Shown: positions 33,441 to 41,202 of the stretch, piece by piece
Layout: each line of letters begins with the position of its first letter
Position numbering within the stretch: position 1 is the first letter of the stretch
Assembly (NCBI GenBank): GCA_001281695.1
Contig: LJIE01000007.1
Coordinates: 1-43,110 of the forward strand
DNA length: 43,110 nucleotides
Origin: a bacterium 336/3
GTDB lineage: Bacteria; Bacteroidota; Bacteroidia; Cytophagales; Thermonemataceae
Reading direction: 5' to 3'
Position numbers and translations under genes: made by a program
The notes under the pieces: model-generated
Seen by the model: the letters and a program-made list of their open reading frames with translations, nothing else
Told to the model about the DNA's origin: nothing
The model's database searches: none

Positions 33441-34103
33441 TTATTTAAACACGATAAATTTTTTCCTTTCTGTTAATGAAAAGTCGCAATGATTGGGTGC
33501 TGTGGTATAAGTGTTACCACAAGCAGGACAAACAAAATATATAGAAGGCAAACTGTTTAAAGTGTTATTATTAATGTTGCCCAAGACCTGTTCAAAAAAG
33601 AATTTATGTTTTAGTTCGGTTTTCATTGCATAAGTCAGGCTTAAAAATGCAATTTGGTTATCTGCAATTTCTGCTGTTTCTAAAAAGTTAGGATACATGG
33701 TTTTAGCTTCATAAGCCTCACCATTTATATCATCAGACAAGTTTTCTTTTGTGGTTTTAACTTTATATTCAGGAGTTATTATAGGAACCGTTGCTCCAGC
33801 ATTTTCAATCACAGCTTTATGATTTATTGCATGTATATTTTCGGCTGCTGAAACTGCATTGTATAATATTGCAATGTTATGATAGCCTTCTTCTTCAGCT
33901 TTTTTTGAAAATGCCTCATATTTAGCTGTTGCTGTTTTCTCTCCTTTATATGCTGATTGCATATTTTCAATAGTTTTAGCTCCTGCATCTATACGTTCTT
34001 TGGTTGTTCTTTTTACTTCTGTCTTTTTATTTTTGCAAGAAGTTATTATCAAACAACTAATTGTTGTTATGAGTATGGAATAGATTAGAAATAACTTTTT
34101 CAT
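33441..34103 (-). CDS. Rubrerythrin-family lipoprotein with altered rubredoxin-like tail
   Basis: This 220-residue protein starts with a lipoprotein signal (ILITTISCLIITSC, lipid Cys23). The ferritin-like di-iron part (about 45-165) has paired Glu/His helices (AYKGEKTATAKYEAFSKKAE, NAVSAAENIHAINHKAVI, and MKTELKHKFFFEQVL). The C-terminus is a rubredoxin-like knuckle with CPAC at 192-195, but the second pair reads NHCDFS: Cys206 present, the expected fourth Cys is Ser209. The family detoxifies peroxide in the cytosol; here it is exported and lipid-anchored, and iron binding in the tail is likely weakened. First gene of the unit with DUF2231-like and ATPase genes. Confidence 0.85.
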   Translation of the reverse strand: MKKLFLIYSILITTISCLIITSCKNKKTEVKRTTKERIDAGAKTIENMQSAYKGEKTATAKYEAFSKKAEEEGYHNIAILYNAVSAAENIHAINHKAVIENAGATVPIITPEYKVKTTKENLSDDINGEAYEAKTMYPNFLETAEIADNQIAFLSLTYAMKTELKHKFFFEQVLGNINNNTLNSLPSIYFVCPACGNTYTTAPNHCDFSLTERKKFIVFK

Positions 34104-34286
34104 TTTAATTGCTTAAGATTAATTATCATGTAAAGCTAATCTCAAATTCAAACTTAGTTGTTACACAAGTAAGTTTTTAAGTTGTATGATTCACACTTTG
34201 TCAAAAGATTAGTCAATGGTTAGGTGGGAGAAAGAGTTAGGAGAACCAGAGGTTGACGTGAGCCAAAAAACTCTTACTTTTGAAAA

Positions 34287-34562
34287 ATGAAACAGAAACT
34301 TATCCGTAAAGTGTATGATACAGTATTCAAGATGAAAACTGTAGAATTGGGTAATGAACGTTCCAATATTGCAGAACTGGCACAAGAACTTGGAATTGGA
34401 GCGAGACATCTTAAAAAAAGCCATTGGCATTTTGTTGTTGTACAACAGTTATTGATGTTCATACCCATTAAATTAAGAGAAAGGTATATAATATTTAGAG
34501 AATTCTCCGACTTTACAAGAAAATCAAAATCATTTTTTTTGAAGATCGTTTCGGAAAAATGA
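34287..34562 (+). pseudogene. Truncated IS3-family transposase orfA
   Basis: The first 44 codons or so (MKQKLIRKVYDTVFKMKTVE, then ERSNIAELAQELGIGARHLK) are the N-terminal helix-turn-helix of IS3 orfA proteins. At about 34418 homology ends and the reading runs into unrelated sequence that begins with a 24-bp segment shared inverted with 30007-30030. No orfB (DDE catalytic part) follows, so this is a dead fragment. TACTTTTG at 34275-34282 fits a -7 box only 5 bp from the ATG. Confidence 0.75.
34413..34436. repeat. 24-bp inverted match to the IS3 relic, copy 2
   Basis: Reverse complement of 30007-30030, located exactly where the orfA fragment stops. The core GCCATTGGC is itself a near palindrome. 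Confidence 0.75.
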
Positions 34563-34642
34563 GGCTTTTAGCAAGACACATGCCAGTGTTTTACCTTAAT
34601 TTAATAGGGGTTGTACTGTGTTATAGGCAGGCAGGCATTTTG

Positions 34643-35866
34643 TTAAGGTCGTTTTGCAAGCTTTTCAATTGTTAATCCTTGTATGATTATGCTAAACAGT
34701 ACACAGAAATATGCTGCAATTAAAAGTATATTTTTTGTTTCACTGTCTGGTAACGATAATACCAAAGCCAATGAAAGTCCTCCACGTAAACCACCCCAAC
34801 TAATTATTTTTACTTCTTTGTTTGTTAGTTTCAGAAGTTTTGGAAATACTAAATGAGGAAGATAAACAATTATTATTCTTGAGAGCAACACTATGAAAAC
34901 TGAAATTAGTCCGACCCAAATATACTTTGTCTTGAAGTCAATTACAATGAGAACAAAAGCAATTAAGATGAATAAAACCGCATTGAGAATAACGTCAACT
35001 AATTCCCAAAATTTATGAACATACTCTTGTGTAGTGTCACTCATTGCAACGTCTTGTCTAAAATTGCCTACCATTAAACCCATTACTACCATTGACAAAG
35101 CTCCTGAAAGATGCAAATAATTACACAAAGTATATCCTGCCATTACAAAAGCAAGTGTCAATAAAATTTCTGTTTGATAATGGTCAATTGATTTTAAAAG
35201 TAAGTAAAGAAAGTAGCCCAATGCAAGCCCCATTAAAATCCCACCTATGGCTTCTTGTATAAATAAAAGCCCAAAATGTGAAAGGCTAAATTCACCTGTG
35301 CTTAATGTGTCTAACAATGCAATAAAAATAACTACGCCAACCCCATCATTAAATAAACTCTCACCAACAATTGTATATTCTGCCCCTTTGGGAACATTAG
35401 CTTTTGTCAAAATTCCTAAAACAGCGATTGGGTCAGTAGGTGATATTAACGCTCCAAAAATTAGGCAATAGATAAAGCTAATGTTTAAGTTGAAAATTTG
35501 AGTCAATCCATAAAATAGAGTAGCAATAATGATTGTGGAAAGCAAAACGCCACCTAATGCAAAAGTTGCTATTGGTCTTATTTGATGTTTAAGGTTGTTC
35601 CAATTGGTATGCAATGCACCTGCAAAAAGTAAAAACCCTAATAAATAGTTGAGTACAATTTTATCAATATTAGCAAGTTCTATATATGTTTTAATTTCTT
35701 GTAGAGGAATGTTTAGCCATAATTTTGAGCTGATTACAAAAACAGATAAAACAGTTGATAAAAAGAACAATCCAATTACAAATGGCAGTTTCAAAAATCG
35801 TTGGTTCACATAAGCAAAACCTGCTGATAAGCAAATTAGGATTGTAAGAGCAAGGTATATATTCAT
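34643..35866 (-). CDS. CPA1-type sodium/proton antiporter (NhaP-like)
   Basis: The 407-residue protein is almost all membrane, about 12-13 helices. It carries the CPA1 marks: ISPTDPIAVLG at 141-151 and ESLFNDGVGVVIF around 169-181 with Asn173-Asp174, the ion-binding ND pair of electroneutral exchangers. The late WGGLRGGLSLALVLSLP gives the conserved Arg region. There is no cytosolic C-terminal regulatory tail, as is usual in short bacterial forms. It swaps Na+ (or K+) for H+ across the inner membrane. With the P-type ATPase and rubrerythrin block this makes an ion and stress homeostasis region, though the IS3 relic separates them. Confidence 0.9.
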   Translation of the reverse strand: MNIYLALTILICLSAGFAYVNQRFLKLPFVIGLFFLSTVLSVFVISSKLWLNIPLQEIKTYIELANIDKIVLNYLLGFLLFAGALHTNWNNLKHQIRPIATFALGGVLLSTIIIATLFYGLTQIFNLNISFIYCLIFGALISPTDPIAVLGILTKANVPKGAEYTIVGESLFNDGVGVVIFIALLDTLSTGEFSLSHFGLLFIQEAIGGILMGLALGYFLYLLLKSIDHYQTEILLTLAFVMAGYTLCNYLHLSGALSMVVMGLMVGNFRQDVAMSDTTQEYVHKFWELVDVILNAVLFILIAFVLIVIDFKTKYIWVGLISVFIVLLSRIIIVYLPHLVFPKLLKLTNKEVKIISWGGLRGGLSLALVLSLPDSETKNILLIAAYFCVLFSIIIQGLTIEKLAKRP

Positions 35867-36149
35867 TTATTTTTCAAAGTTAATCACTCTACTCAATTTT
35901 TGTTGGTGTCCAACATGCTCGCCTATAACGTCAATCTGTGAAAAAACTAGGTACTTATTATTCAAATATAGATAAAAAGAGTTTGCAAAGAAGGTTTTAA
36001 ATATGTATTTTTATATTTTTTGTTCTTAGAAATACAAAAAACAGTATTAAAAAATACTGTTTTTACTCTAACATCAAATAGAGAGCATGAGACTGCTCTA
36101 TTTTACTAAGGATTTTTATTTAGTTTTAACTGGGGAATTTTTGATTATA
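35867..36149. other. Gap with two hairpins
   Basis: No coding gene. It holds a bidirectional terminator (36037-36064) and a second small dyad, AGAGCA and TGCTCT around TGAGAC, at 36082-36099. Nothing else I can support. Confidence 0.5.
36037..36064 (-). terminator. Terminator after the 57-residue gene
   Basis: A 12-bp stem (AAAAACAGTATT / AATACTGTTTTT) with a 4-A loop. Both flanks carry A/T runs, so it can act in either direction. It lies 86 bp past the stop of the small gene at 36150-36323. Confidence 0.65.
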
Positions 36150-36323
36150 TTAAGTTTCCTCTGCTTGTTTCTCATCAAGCCTGCCTTTAATTCGCTTTAG
36201 CAATTCTTTATATTTTACTTCTTCAAATTTTAAGTTCATGCCTGTATTTTGAAGGTTTCTTGATAATACACCTTTATTTCCTTGTATTTTCAAACCCTTG
36301 TTTATTTTAATGATTATATGCAT
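36150..36323 (-). CDS. Small protein of 57 residues, function unknown
   Basis: ATG at 36323 to TAA at 36150. The product begins MHIIIKINKGLKIQGNKGVL and ends in a charged helix (KYKELLKRIKGRLDEKQAEE). Codon use looks ordinary, a terminator follows, and no competing frame covers it on the other strand. There is no signal peptide or membrane segment. The basic first half and amphipathic tail could suit a nucleic-acid or protein-binding peptide, which is a guess. I do not recognise it. Confidence 0.4.
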   Translation of the reverse strand: MHIIIKINKGLKIQGNKGVLSRNLQNTGMNLKFEEVKYKELLKRIKGRLDEKQAEET

Positions 36324-36508
36324 GACTGTTAAAGTTTCTATGAATATACAAAACTGTTAATTCTTTTTGAATATATAATTACAGATATGAATCATAAAAT
36401 TACACATATCATACTTTTTTAAATGATTCAAGTATTTGAAATATAGTAATATGATATATATACAAGATATAGCAAGGATTGTGTAAGGCTTAGCTTTCAA
36501 ATTAGACC

Positions 36509-36516
36509 TACCTTTG
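36509..36516 (+). promoter_or_regulatory. -7 box TACCTTTG of the CsbD operon
   Basis: TACCTTTG matches TAnnTTTG and gives a leader of roughly 55 bases to ATG 36578. Confidence 0.5.
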
Positions 36517-36520
36517 TATG

Positions 36521-36552
36521 GCTATCAAAACCATTATTCTTACGTTGATAGC
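36521..36552 (+). promoter_or_regulatory. Inverted repeat in the CsbD leader
   Basis: GCTATCAA and TTGATAGC, perfect 8-bp arms with a 16-bp spacer, starting 4 bp after the -7 box. It overlaps the expected transcription start, a place where a repressor would block initiation; it could also fold in the RNA. Confidence 0.45.
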
Positions 36553-36577
36553 AATAAACCCTTAAACCAAAAATTTT

Positions 36578-36763
36578 ATGAGCTTCATAGATGAAAAAAG
36601 TACTTGGAATAAATTGAAAGGTAAATTGAAACAACAATATGCCATCCTTACTGATGATGATTTACTTTTTGAAGAAGGTAAACAAGATGAGTTGGTGGGA
36701 AGACTACAAACCAAACTTGGAAAAACAAAAGAAGAAATTCTTAAACTAATTAGTGGAGTGTAA
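36578..36763 (+). CDS. CsbD-family stress protein
   Basis: A 61-residue soluble helical protein: WNKLKGKLKQQYAILTDDDL then EEGKQDELVGRLQTKLGKTK. This is the CsbD layout (W-x-x-x-KG-x-x-K-x-x-(Y/W)-G-x-L-T-D-D-D), full length for the family. CsbD proteins accumulate in general stress responses; their biochemical role is unknown. It is the first gene of a likely operon with a coiled-coil lipoprotein (68 bp) and a barrel protein (26 bp after that), so all three may respond to envelope or osmotic stress. Confidence 0.87.
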   Translation: MSFIDEKSTWNKLKGKLKQQYAILTDDDLLFEEGKQDELVGRLQTKLGKTKEEILKLISGV

Positions 36764-36831
36764 TACCCCTTTACTTTATGAGCCATTATACATAATGGTT
36801 TCTATAACATATCACTTCTAAACTTAACATC

Positions 36832-37287
36832 ATGAAAAAGATAGAATTATTAATTATTACATATTTATCTGTATGTATCACTTTTATGAATTGTACTACT
36901 CCTTCACAAAAAGTTGAAGATGCTGAAAATAAAGTGGAAAAAGTAGATAAACAACTTGATAAGGCAGATAAAGAGTTGGAAGAAGCCCAAAAAGAATATT
37001 TGGAAGATGTAAGAAAAACTAGAACAGCATTTTTGAACGCATTGATTAAAAATGATGAAAAAATTATGGTATTCAAGGAAAAAATAGCTGTTGAAAAGCA
37101 GGAAATAAAAGATAAATATACTCAGAAGATAACTGAACTAGAAGAAAAAAATCAAAAAATGAAAGAGAAACTGGAAAGTTATCAAATAGAAGGTGAAAAT
37201 CAATGGAAAGCATTTAAAAAAGACCTTAGCCATGATATTAATGAGGTTTCAGAAGATATCAATCGTCTTAAAACTACTCAATATTAA
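36832..37287 (+). CDS. Coiled-coil lipoprotein
   Basis: A 151-residue protein with a lipoprotein signal (LSVCITFMNC, lipid Cys21). Residues 25-150 form one long charged helix with heptads (VEDAENKVEKVDKQLDKADK, KELEEAQKEYLEDVRKT and ITELEEKNQKMKEKLESYQI). There is no globular domain. It probably sits in the outer or inner membrane leaflet facing the periplasm, acting as a spacer or scaffold. Similar lipoproteins often neighbour CsbD genes in Bacteroidota, as here. Partner is plausibly the barrel encoded 26 bp downstream, which is inference. Confidence 0.8.
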   Translation: MKKIELLIITYLSVCITFMNCTTPSQKVEDAENKVEKVDKQLDKADKELEEAQKEYLEDVRKTRTAFLNALIKNDEKIMVFKEKIAVEKQEIKDKYTQKITELEEKNQKMKEKLESYQIEGENQWKAFKKDLSHDINEVSEDINRLKTTQY

Positions 37288-37313
37288 TTTTTACAAACTT
37301 AAACTATAAAAAA

Positions 37314-37949
37314 ATGAAAAAACTATTTTATATAATCGTGTTAATTACTCTTTCAACACACATTAGTGTTGCACAGGATGATGATAGTAGAGAAAAATTC
37401 CATTTGGGACTAAAAGCTGGTGCAAATTACGCCAATATTTATGATTCTAAAGGTGAAGAATTTACAGCTGATGGCAGATTTGGGTTTGCTGGAGGTGTTT
37501 TCTTTTCTATCCCTATAGGCAAATACTTAGGTGTTCAGCCAGAAGCTTTAATTTCTCAGAAAGGTTTTCAAGGAAAAGGTGTTCTTTTAGGTAGTAATTA
37601 CGAATTTACTCGTACAACAACCTATTTAGATGTACCCTTATTGATTGCCATAAAACCTGCTCAGTTTATTACCATACTGGCTGGTCCTCAATATTCTTAC
37701 CTCTTGCGAAGAAAAGAGAAATTTACAAACAATGGAGCAACCATTCTTCAACAACAAGAATTTGAAAATGACGATATCCGTAAAAATACACTTTGTTTTA
37801 CAGGTGGTGTAGATGTGAATATTCAACAACATATGGTTGTAAGTTTGAGAACTGGTTGGGACTTAAGAAATAATAGTGGTGATGGAAACTCTACAACTCC
37901 TCGTTATAAAAATGCTTGGTATCAGGCCACCATTGGATATAGATTCTAG
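37314..37949 (+). CDS. PorT-like outer-membrane beta-barrel protein
   Basis: A 211-residue protein: signal peptide (MKKLFYIIVLITLSTHISVA), then an 8-stranded-barrel pattern (FHLGLKAGANYANIYD, FGFAGGVFFSIPIG, LGVQPEALISQKGFQG), ending in YKNAWYQATIGYRF with the C-terminal Phe signal for barrel insertion. This is the Outer membrane protein beta-barrel/PorT family. Family members range from T9SS factor PorT to general small barrels; nothing here ties this copy to secretion. Third gene of the CsbD-lipoprotein operon, followed directly by a hairpin that includes its stop codon. Confidence 0.85.
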   Translation: MKKLFYIIVLITLSTHISVAQDDDSREKFHLGLKAGANYANIYDSKGEEFTADGRFGFAGGVFFSIPIGKYLGVQPEALISQKGFQGKGVLLGSNYEFTRTTTYLDVPLLIAIKPAQFITILAGPQYSYLLRRKEKFTNNGATILQQQEFENDDIRKNTLCFTGGVDVNIQQHMVVSLRTGWDLRNNSGDGNSTTPRYKNAWYQATIGYRF

Positions 37950-37971
37950 AAAAAACACAAGTTTTTCTAGA
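37945..37971 (+). terminator. Hairpin overlapping the barrel gene stop
   Basis: TCTAGAAAAA and TTTTTCTAGA, a perfect 10-bp stem with a 7-base loop, followed by CTGTTTTT. The stop codon TAG lies in the left arm. Confidence 0.65.
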
Positions 37972-38020
37972 CTGTTTTTACAAAAATTTTAAGGAAAGTA
38001 AATTTTGAAGTCATTTTTAA

Positions 38021-38046
38021 ATACAGCCCTTTTAAAAGGGCTGTAT
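38021..38046. terminator. 26-bp perfect palindrome between convergent genes
   Basis: The arms ATACAGCCCTTTT and AAAAGGGCTGTAT meet with no loop, so the RNA hairpin would close on the central TTTTAAAA. It sits between the barrel gene (+) and 38129-38710 (-), with T-rich tracts on both sides, and suits a bidirectional terminator. Confidence 0.6.
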
Positions 38047-38128
38047 AAGAAATGTTTTTTCTCTATTTTACTATTTGTCATGCTTAAGTCTGAGTTGGGC
38101 AAAAATTACTGATGTTATAGGGCGTTTT

Positions 38129-38710
38129 TTATTCGTCAATGTCTTCAAATGTTAGTTCGTTATTGGTTTTACTTATTGATATTCTTCTGAATGTTGGTGC
38201 GTAGCCTTCACGTCCACTTGGTTTAAAATATTCTCGAATATAGGATTCTTTGGTCTCATAATTCTGAACAATTTTTTTACCGAAATACCTGTCAGGAGCA
38301 GGTTGATACATTAATATCTCTAAGGAATCATTGTTCGATTTAAAATTGTCTGCACTTTTTATTTTAGTGATTGCATTTTGTTTGTCACGTTCTGATATTT
38401 TTAATGTAAATGTGTGGTAGTAGTCGCCAATTGCAGACATAGATTCATTCTTCAATAATTCAAAGTCGTCTGTCATTTTAATGTCCTGTTCTTCAACTAA
38501 TTCTTTTGCATTATTCTTCGTGAAAAGTTGGTCTTCAAATGCAATACAAAGACCTATTGTCAATACAAAAAGTCTGTATGCAATTGTCAAGTATTTAGCA
38601 GTTTTTGGATAGCCGAGTCTTTTAGGAATGAAATAGAACAAGAGTCCAAGTCCAATTGGGATTCCTATGAACACTAAAATTAAAAGTCCTATAAATAGTA
38701 TTGAGTCCAA
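38129..38710 (-). CDS. Membrane-anchored protein of unknown function
   Basis: The 193-residue protein begins with two transmembrane helices (about 4-27, IGLLILVFIGIPIGLGLLFY, and 40-60, YLTIAYRLFVLTIGLCIAF). A soluble domain of about 130 residues follows (EQDIKMTDDFELLKNESMSA, YYHTFTLKISERDKQ, REYFKPSGREGYAPTFRRI), mixed alpha and beta and ending acidic (ELTFEDIDE). With two helices the soluble part most likely faces the cytosol. I do not recognise a named family. It lies 61 bp downstream of the WG-repeat gene on the same strand and may be co-transcribed. Confidence 0.72.
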   Translation of the reverse strand: MDSILFIGLLILVFIGIPIGLGLLFYFIPKRLGYPKTAKYLTIAYRLFVLTIGLCIAFEDQLFTKNNAKELVEEQDIKMTDDFELLKNESMSAIGDYYHTFTLKISERDKQNAITKIKSADNFKSNNDSLEILMYQPAPDRYFGKKIVQNYETKESYIREYFKPSGREGYAPTFRRISISKTNNELTFEDIDE

Positions 38711-38771
38711 ATGTTTATTATCTGTTAGTTGTCGTCCTAAAATGCTCCGACCTTTCAGCTACCACTAATGT

Positions 38772-39899
38772 TTATTTGGAGCCGAAAAGTCTCTGCCACC
38801 ACGAACGTCCCACTTTTGGCAAGTTGCTGTTAATGCTAGGTTTTTCTTTCAGGTAATTAATCACTGTTTCGTTGTCTGTATGTTTATATGTTTTTTTTAA
38901 TTTTTCTAAGTCGTAGCCATGAAATCCAAGAGTAACTGGAATCACAGACTGCACTTTCGCTCCTTTCTCTTTGAAATTTCCTGTCTTTGTTATTTTGACA
39001 TTAATTACTTGAAATGCTATACTATACTCTTCCCAACTTTGCAGATAGATTGTTCCGCAAGATTTACATTTAAAAGAACTATCGCCATCTTTTTCCAAAT
39101 GCTTTGAGAAAATAAAAAAAATTTCTTCTTGGTCAAGGAAACTAACAGGCTTGTCCCATTGTATAAAGTTTCTAAATCTTTGATATTCGCAGGGGCAACC
39201 TTCACTGTAAATTGTTTGAATAAGTTCTTCGGACATTGAAATGAATTGTTTTCGTTTAAGATTAAATTCATTTACTTTATCTAGGTTGTTATTCCATTCT
39301 ACTGAACCTCCAATTGTCAAAACACCTTCCTTATACTTTTCACCCTCTTTAATTTGAACTTTAACTTCATTGTTTTCAACTGGTCCAATGTGAATGTATT
39401 CTTGAGGAACTACAATCTCTCCGAATTTGTCAATAAGTCCATAAGTTTTAGAATCACCAAATTTTGCATAACCATTTTCAAATTTAGTTAGAATACGAAA
39501 TTGATAGTCGATGATTAATTTTCCTGTTTTGTCAATTGCTCCATGTTTGTCATCAATATTTCTTACTACAGCAATGTCGTTTGAAAACTCCTCTGCAAAA
39601 TGAAATTGTGGCTCTATTATTTCTTGTCCTGTTTTGTCTATGTATCCCCATTTTTCATTTATTTTAATCCGTGCGAGTCCTTCAGTAAAATTTCCGTATG
39701 ATTCATATTTATTCTGAAAAGGAAGAACAATTTTTCCGTTAGAGTCAAAATAGGCGTGAGTGTCTGCTTGAGTTACATTAAAAAGTCCACCTGAAAAAGG
39801 TTCAATAAAGTCATAAATCGCAGGAATAATTACTCCATTTTCAATGGTCATAATACCCATTTTGTCTCCGTCATAAAATTGAAAATATTCTCTGTCCAT
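38772..39899 (-). CDS. WG-repeat protein with C-terminal zinc-ribbon-like segment
   Basis: A 375-residue cytosolic protein. Residues about 1-200 are WG/KWG-type repeats (RIKINEKWGYIDKTGQEIIE, DKHGAIDKTGKLIIDYQF, SKTYGLIDKFGEIVVPQEY), each about 45 residues with G-x-I-D-K-x-G. Then comes a helical stretch, a Cys pair in EGCPCEYQRF and a second pair in FKCKSCGTIYLQSWEEY; the two pairs could bind one metal. The tail ends with RSWWQRLFGSK. WG proteins are found widely in Bacteroidota with unknown roles, some near toxins. There is no signal peptide. Upstream of the two-helix protein on the same strand. Confidence 0.82.
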   Translation of the reverse strand: MDREYFQFYDGDKMGIMTIENGVIIPAIYDFIEPFSGGLFNVTQADTHAYFDSNGKIVLPFQNKYESYGNFTEGLARIKINEKWGYIDKTGQEIIEPQFHFAEEFSNDIAVVRNIDDKHGAIDKTGKLIIDYQFRILTKFENGYAKFGDSKTYGLIDKFGEIVVPQEYIHIGPVENNEVKVQIKEGEKYKEGVLTIGGSVEWNNNLDKVNEFNLKRKQFISMSEELIQTIYSEGCPCEYQRFRNFIQWDKPVSFLDQEEIFFIFSKHLEKDGDSSFKCKSCGTIYLQSWEEYSIAFQVINVKITKTGNFKEKGAKVQSVIPVTLGFHGYDLEKLKKTYKHTDNETVINYLKEKPSINSNLPKVGRSWWQRLFGSK

Positions 39900-40272
39900 T
39901 GGTCTGTCTTAAACTTGGCTCTAACGGCAGTCTCTGAAAAAACTCTTTTTTTCTTAGAAAATTATCAAAATCATGCTCATTTTTTACAAATAAAGCCCTT
40001 TGAGCGATTCTAATTTTATGCACCTAATTTATAAGTATAAAAAATGAATAAAGTAGATTGTCTTAAAATTAGGCGTTTTTTGGGTATTTCTAAACAGCGT
40101 AAGCATAATCTTTCATGGTAAGTTGACAAATACCTGATTATGTATGAGTTATTATTAAAAAAATCCTATTAAAGAATTTTTTTGATAAAATTTTTAATAG
40201 GATCATATTTTCCATATTTGTGATGTTTGGAGACAATGTGATTTTGATAGGCACACCTAATGGGTGGTAGTT
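39900..40272. other. Gene-free gap
   Basis: No reading frame I can support. The stretch is AT-rich, with repeated short T-runs and CACCTAAT at 40021 and again at 40254. It separates the WG unit from the TlpA-like gene. Confidence 0.5.
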
Positions 40273-41028
40273 TTATTTTATCTTATTCAATTCGTACACA
40301 AAGCTTTTTGAGTCAACTTTTGAATTTTTTAAATCTGGCTTTTTATCTTTCTCAACAACTAAAGGCATTCCTCCTTCTAAATTTGTAACAATTCCGTTTT
40401 TATCAACAAATATGTTTACTGGATAAGCACTTGTAAAATATTCGCAATATTCTCTCGCATTAACGATATGTGTGAAATTAAATTCCTTTTTCTTCAAAAA
40501 TTTTTTTACTTTCTCTTTTGTTTCAAAAGTGATAGCTAAAAAAATTATTCCTGAATATTCGGGTAATTCTTTAAGTCTATTTAATTCAGGTATTTCAAGT
40601 ATGCATGGTAAACAAGATGTAAACCAAAGATTTATCACCATTGGTTTTCCTTTAAAATCTTCAAATTTTAAAGTTTTATCATTTATATCTTTTAAAACAA
40701 AGTTAGGAAGTGGTTTCCCAATTATTTTCTTTTTATGTTCTTTTTCTTTTATAAAATTATCCAGTGAAGCACTATCAAGAACATGAATTCTAAACTCGTA
40801 AATGATACTATCTCCTTTTTCAATTTTGTTTTTGAAGTCTTTATAAGCAATCATTCCCAATTTGCTCATTTTACTTGTCAATGCAGACATAGTGGAATCA
40901 ATGGTTTTTTCAGAAACAATATTTCCATCAGCATTTTTATAATAAGTTCTTTTTGTTTCTGTTGTTTGTCCATACAAAATATTTATTCCAAAAAACAAAA
41001 CGAAAATAGTTAAGTTAAATAGCCTCAT
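40273..41028 (-). CDS. TlpA-like thioredoxin-fold protein
   Basis: A 251-residue exported protein: signal peptide (MRLFNLTIFVLFFGINILYG), a helical N-terminal part to about 100, then a thioredoxin fold of the AhpC-TSA/Redoxin type (GKPLPNFVLKDINDKTLKFE, FKGKPMVINLWFTSCLPCI). The active site C139-L-P-C142 is intact, and the cis-Pro region AYPVNIFVDKNG follows. It would act in the periplasm as a thiol-disulfide oxidoreductase, probably reducing substrates, with a dedicated partner such as a CcdA-type reductase not encoded here. A promoter-region element like that of the Crp/Fnr gene lies 50 bp upstream, suggesting shared control. Confidence 0.88.
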   Translation of the reverse strand: MRLFNLTIFVLFFGINILYGQTTETKRTYYKNADGNIVSEKTIDSTMSALTSKMSKLGMIAYKDFKNKIEKGDSIIYEFRIHVLDSASLDNFIKEKEHKKKIIGKPLPNFVLKDINDKTLKFEDFKGKPMVINLWFTSCLPCILEIPELNRLKELPEYSGIIFLAITFETKEKVKKFLKKKEFNFTHIVNAREYCEYFTSAYPVNIFVDKNGIVTNLEGGMPLVVEKDKKPDLKNSKVDSKSFVYELNKIK

Positions 41029-41077
41029 GTTTGAATCTTTATGTTATACTTACTTAATTGTTTGGGTAATTAATACT

Positions 41078-41127
41078 AACTCATAAATATACGCAATATA
41101 TGTGTTTTCTTAAAAAGAATTATATCA
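41078..41127 (-). repeat. Shared promoter-region element, copy 2
   Basis: Matches 29706-29753 at about 80%, same orientation, 50 bp upstream of the TlpA-like start. It keeps TATATTTA on the minus strand and a short TTCTT/AAGAA palindrome. The 12-bp inverted repeat next to copy 1 is not conserved here. Confidence 0.7.
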
Positions 41128-41202
41128 AAATGTATACTGCAATATAAAATATTGTTTATTAGTATTTTATATTAAAAATAATACAGAATATGCAATACAC
41201 TT

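Noticed and set aside
34209-34468. Two minus-strand frames of 78 and 64 residues
   Set aside because: They are antisense to the IS3 orfA fragment, which has recognisable protein similarity.
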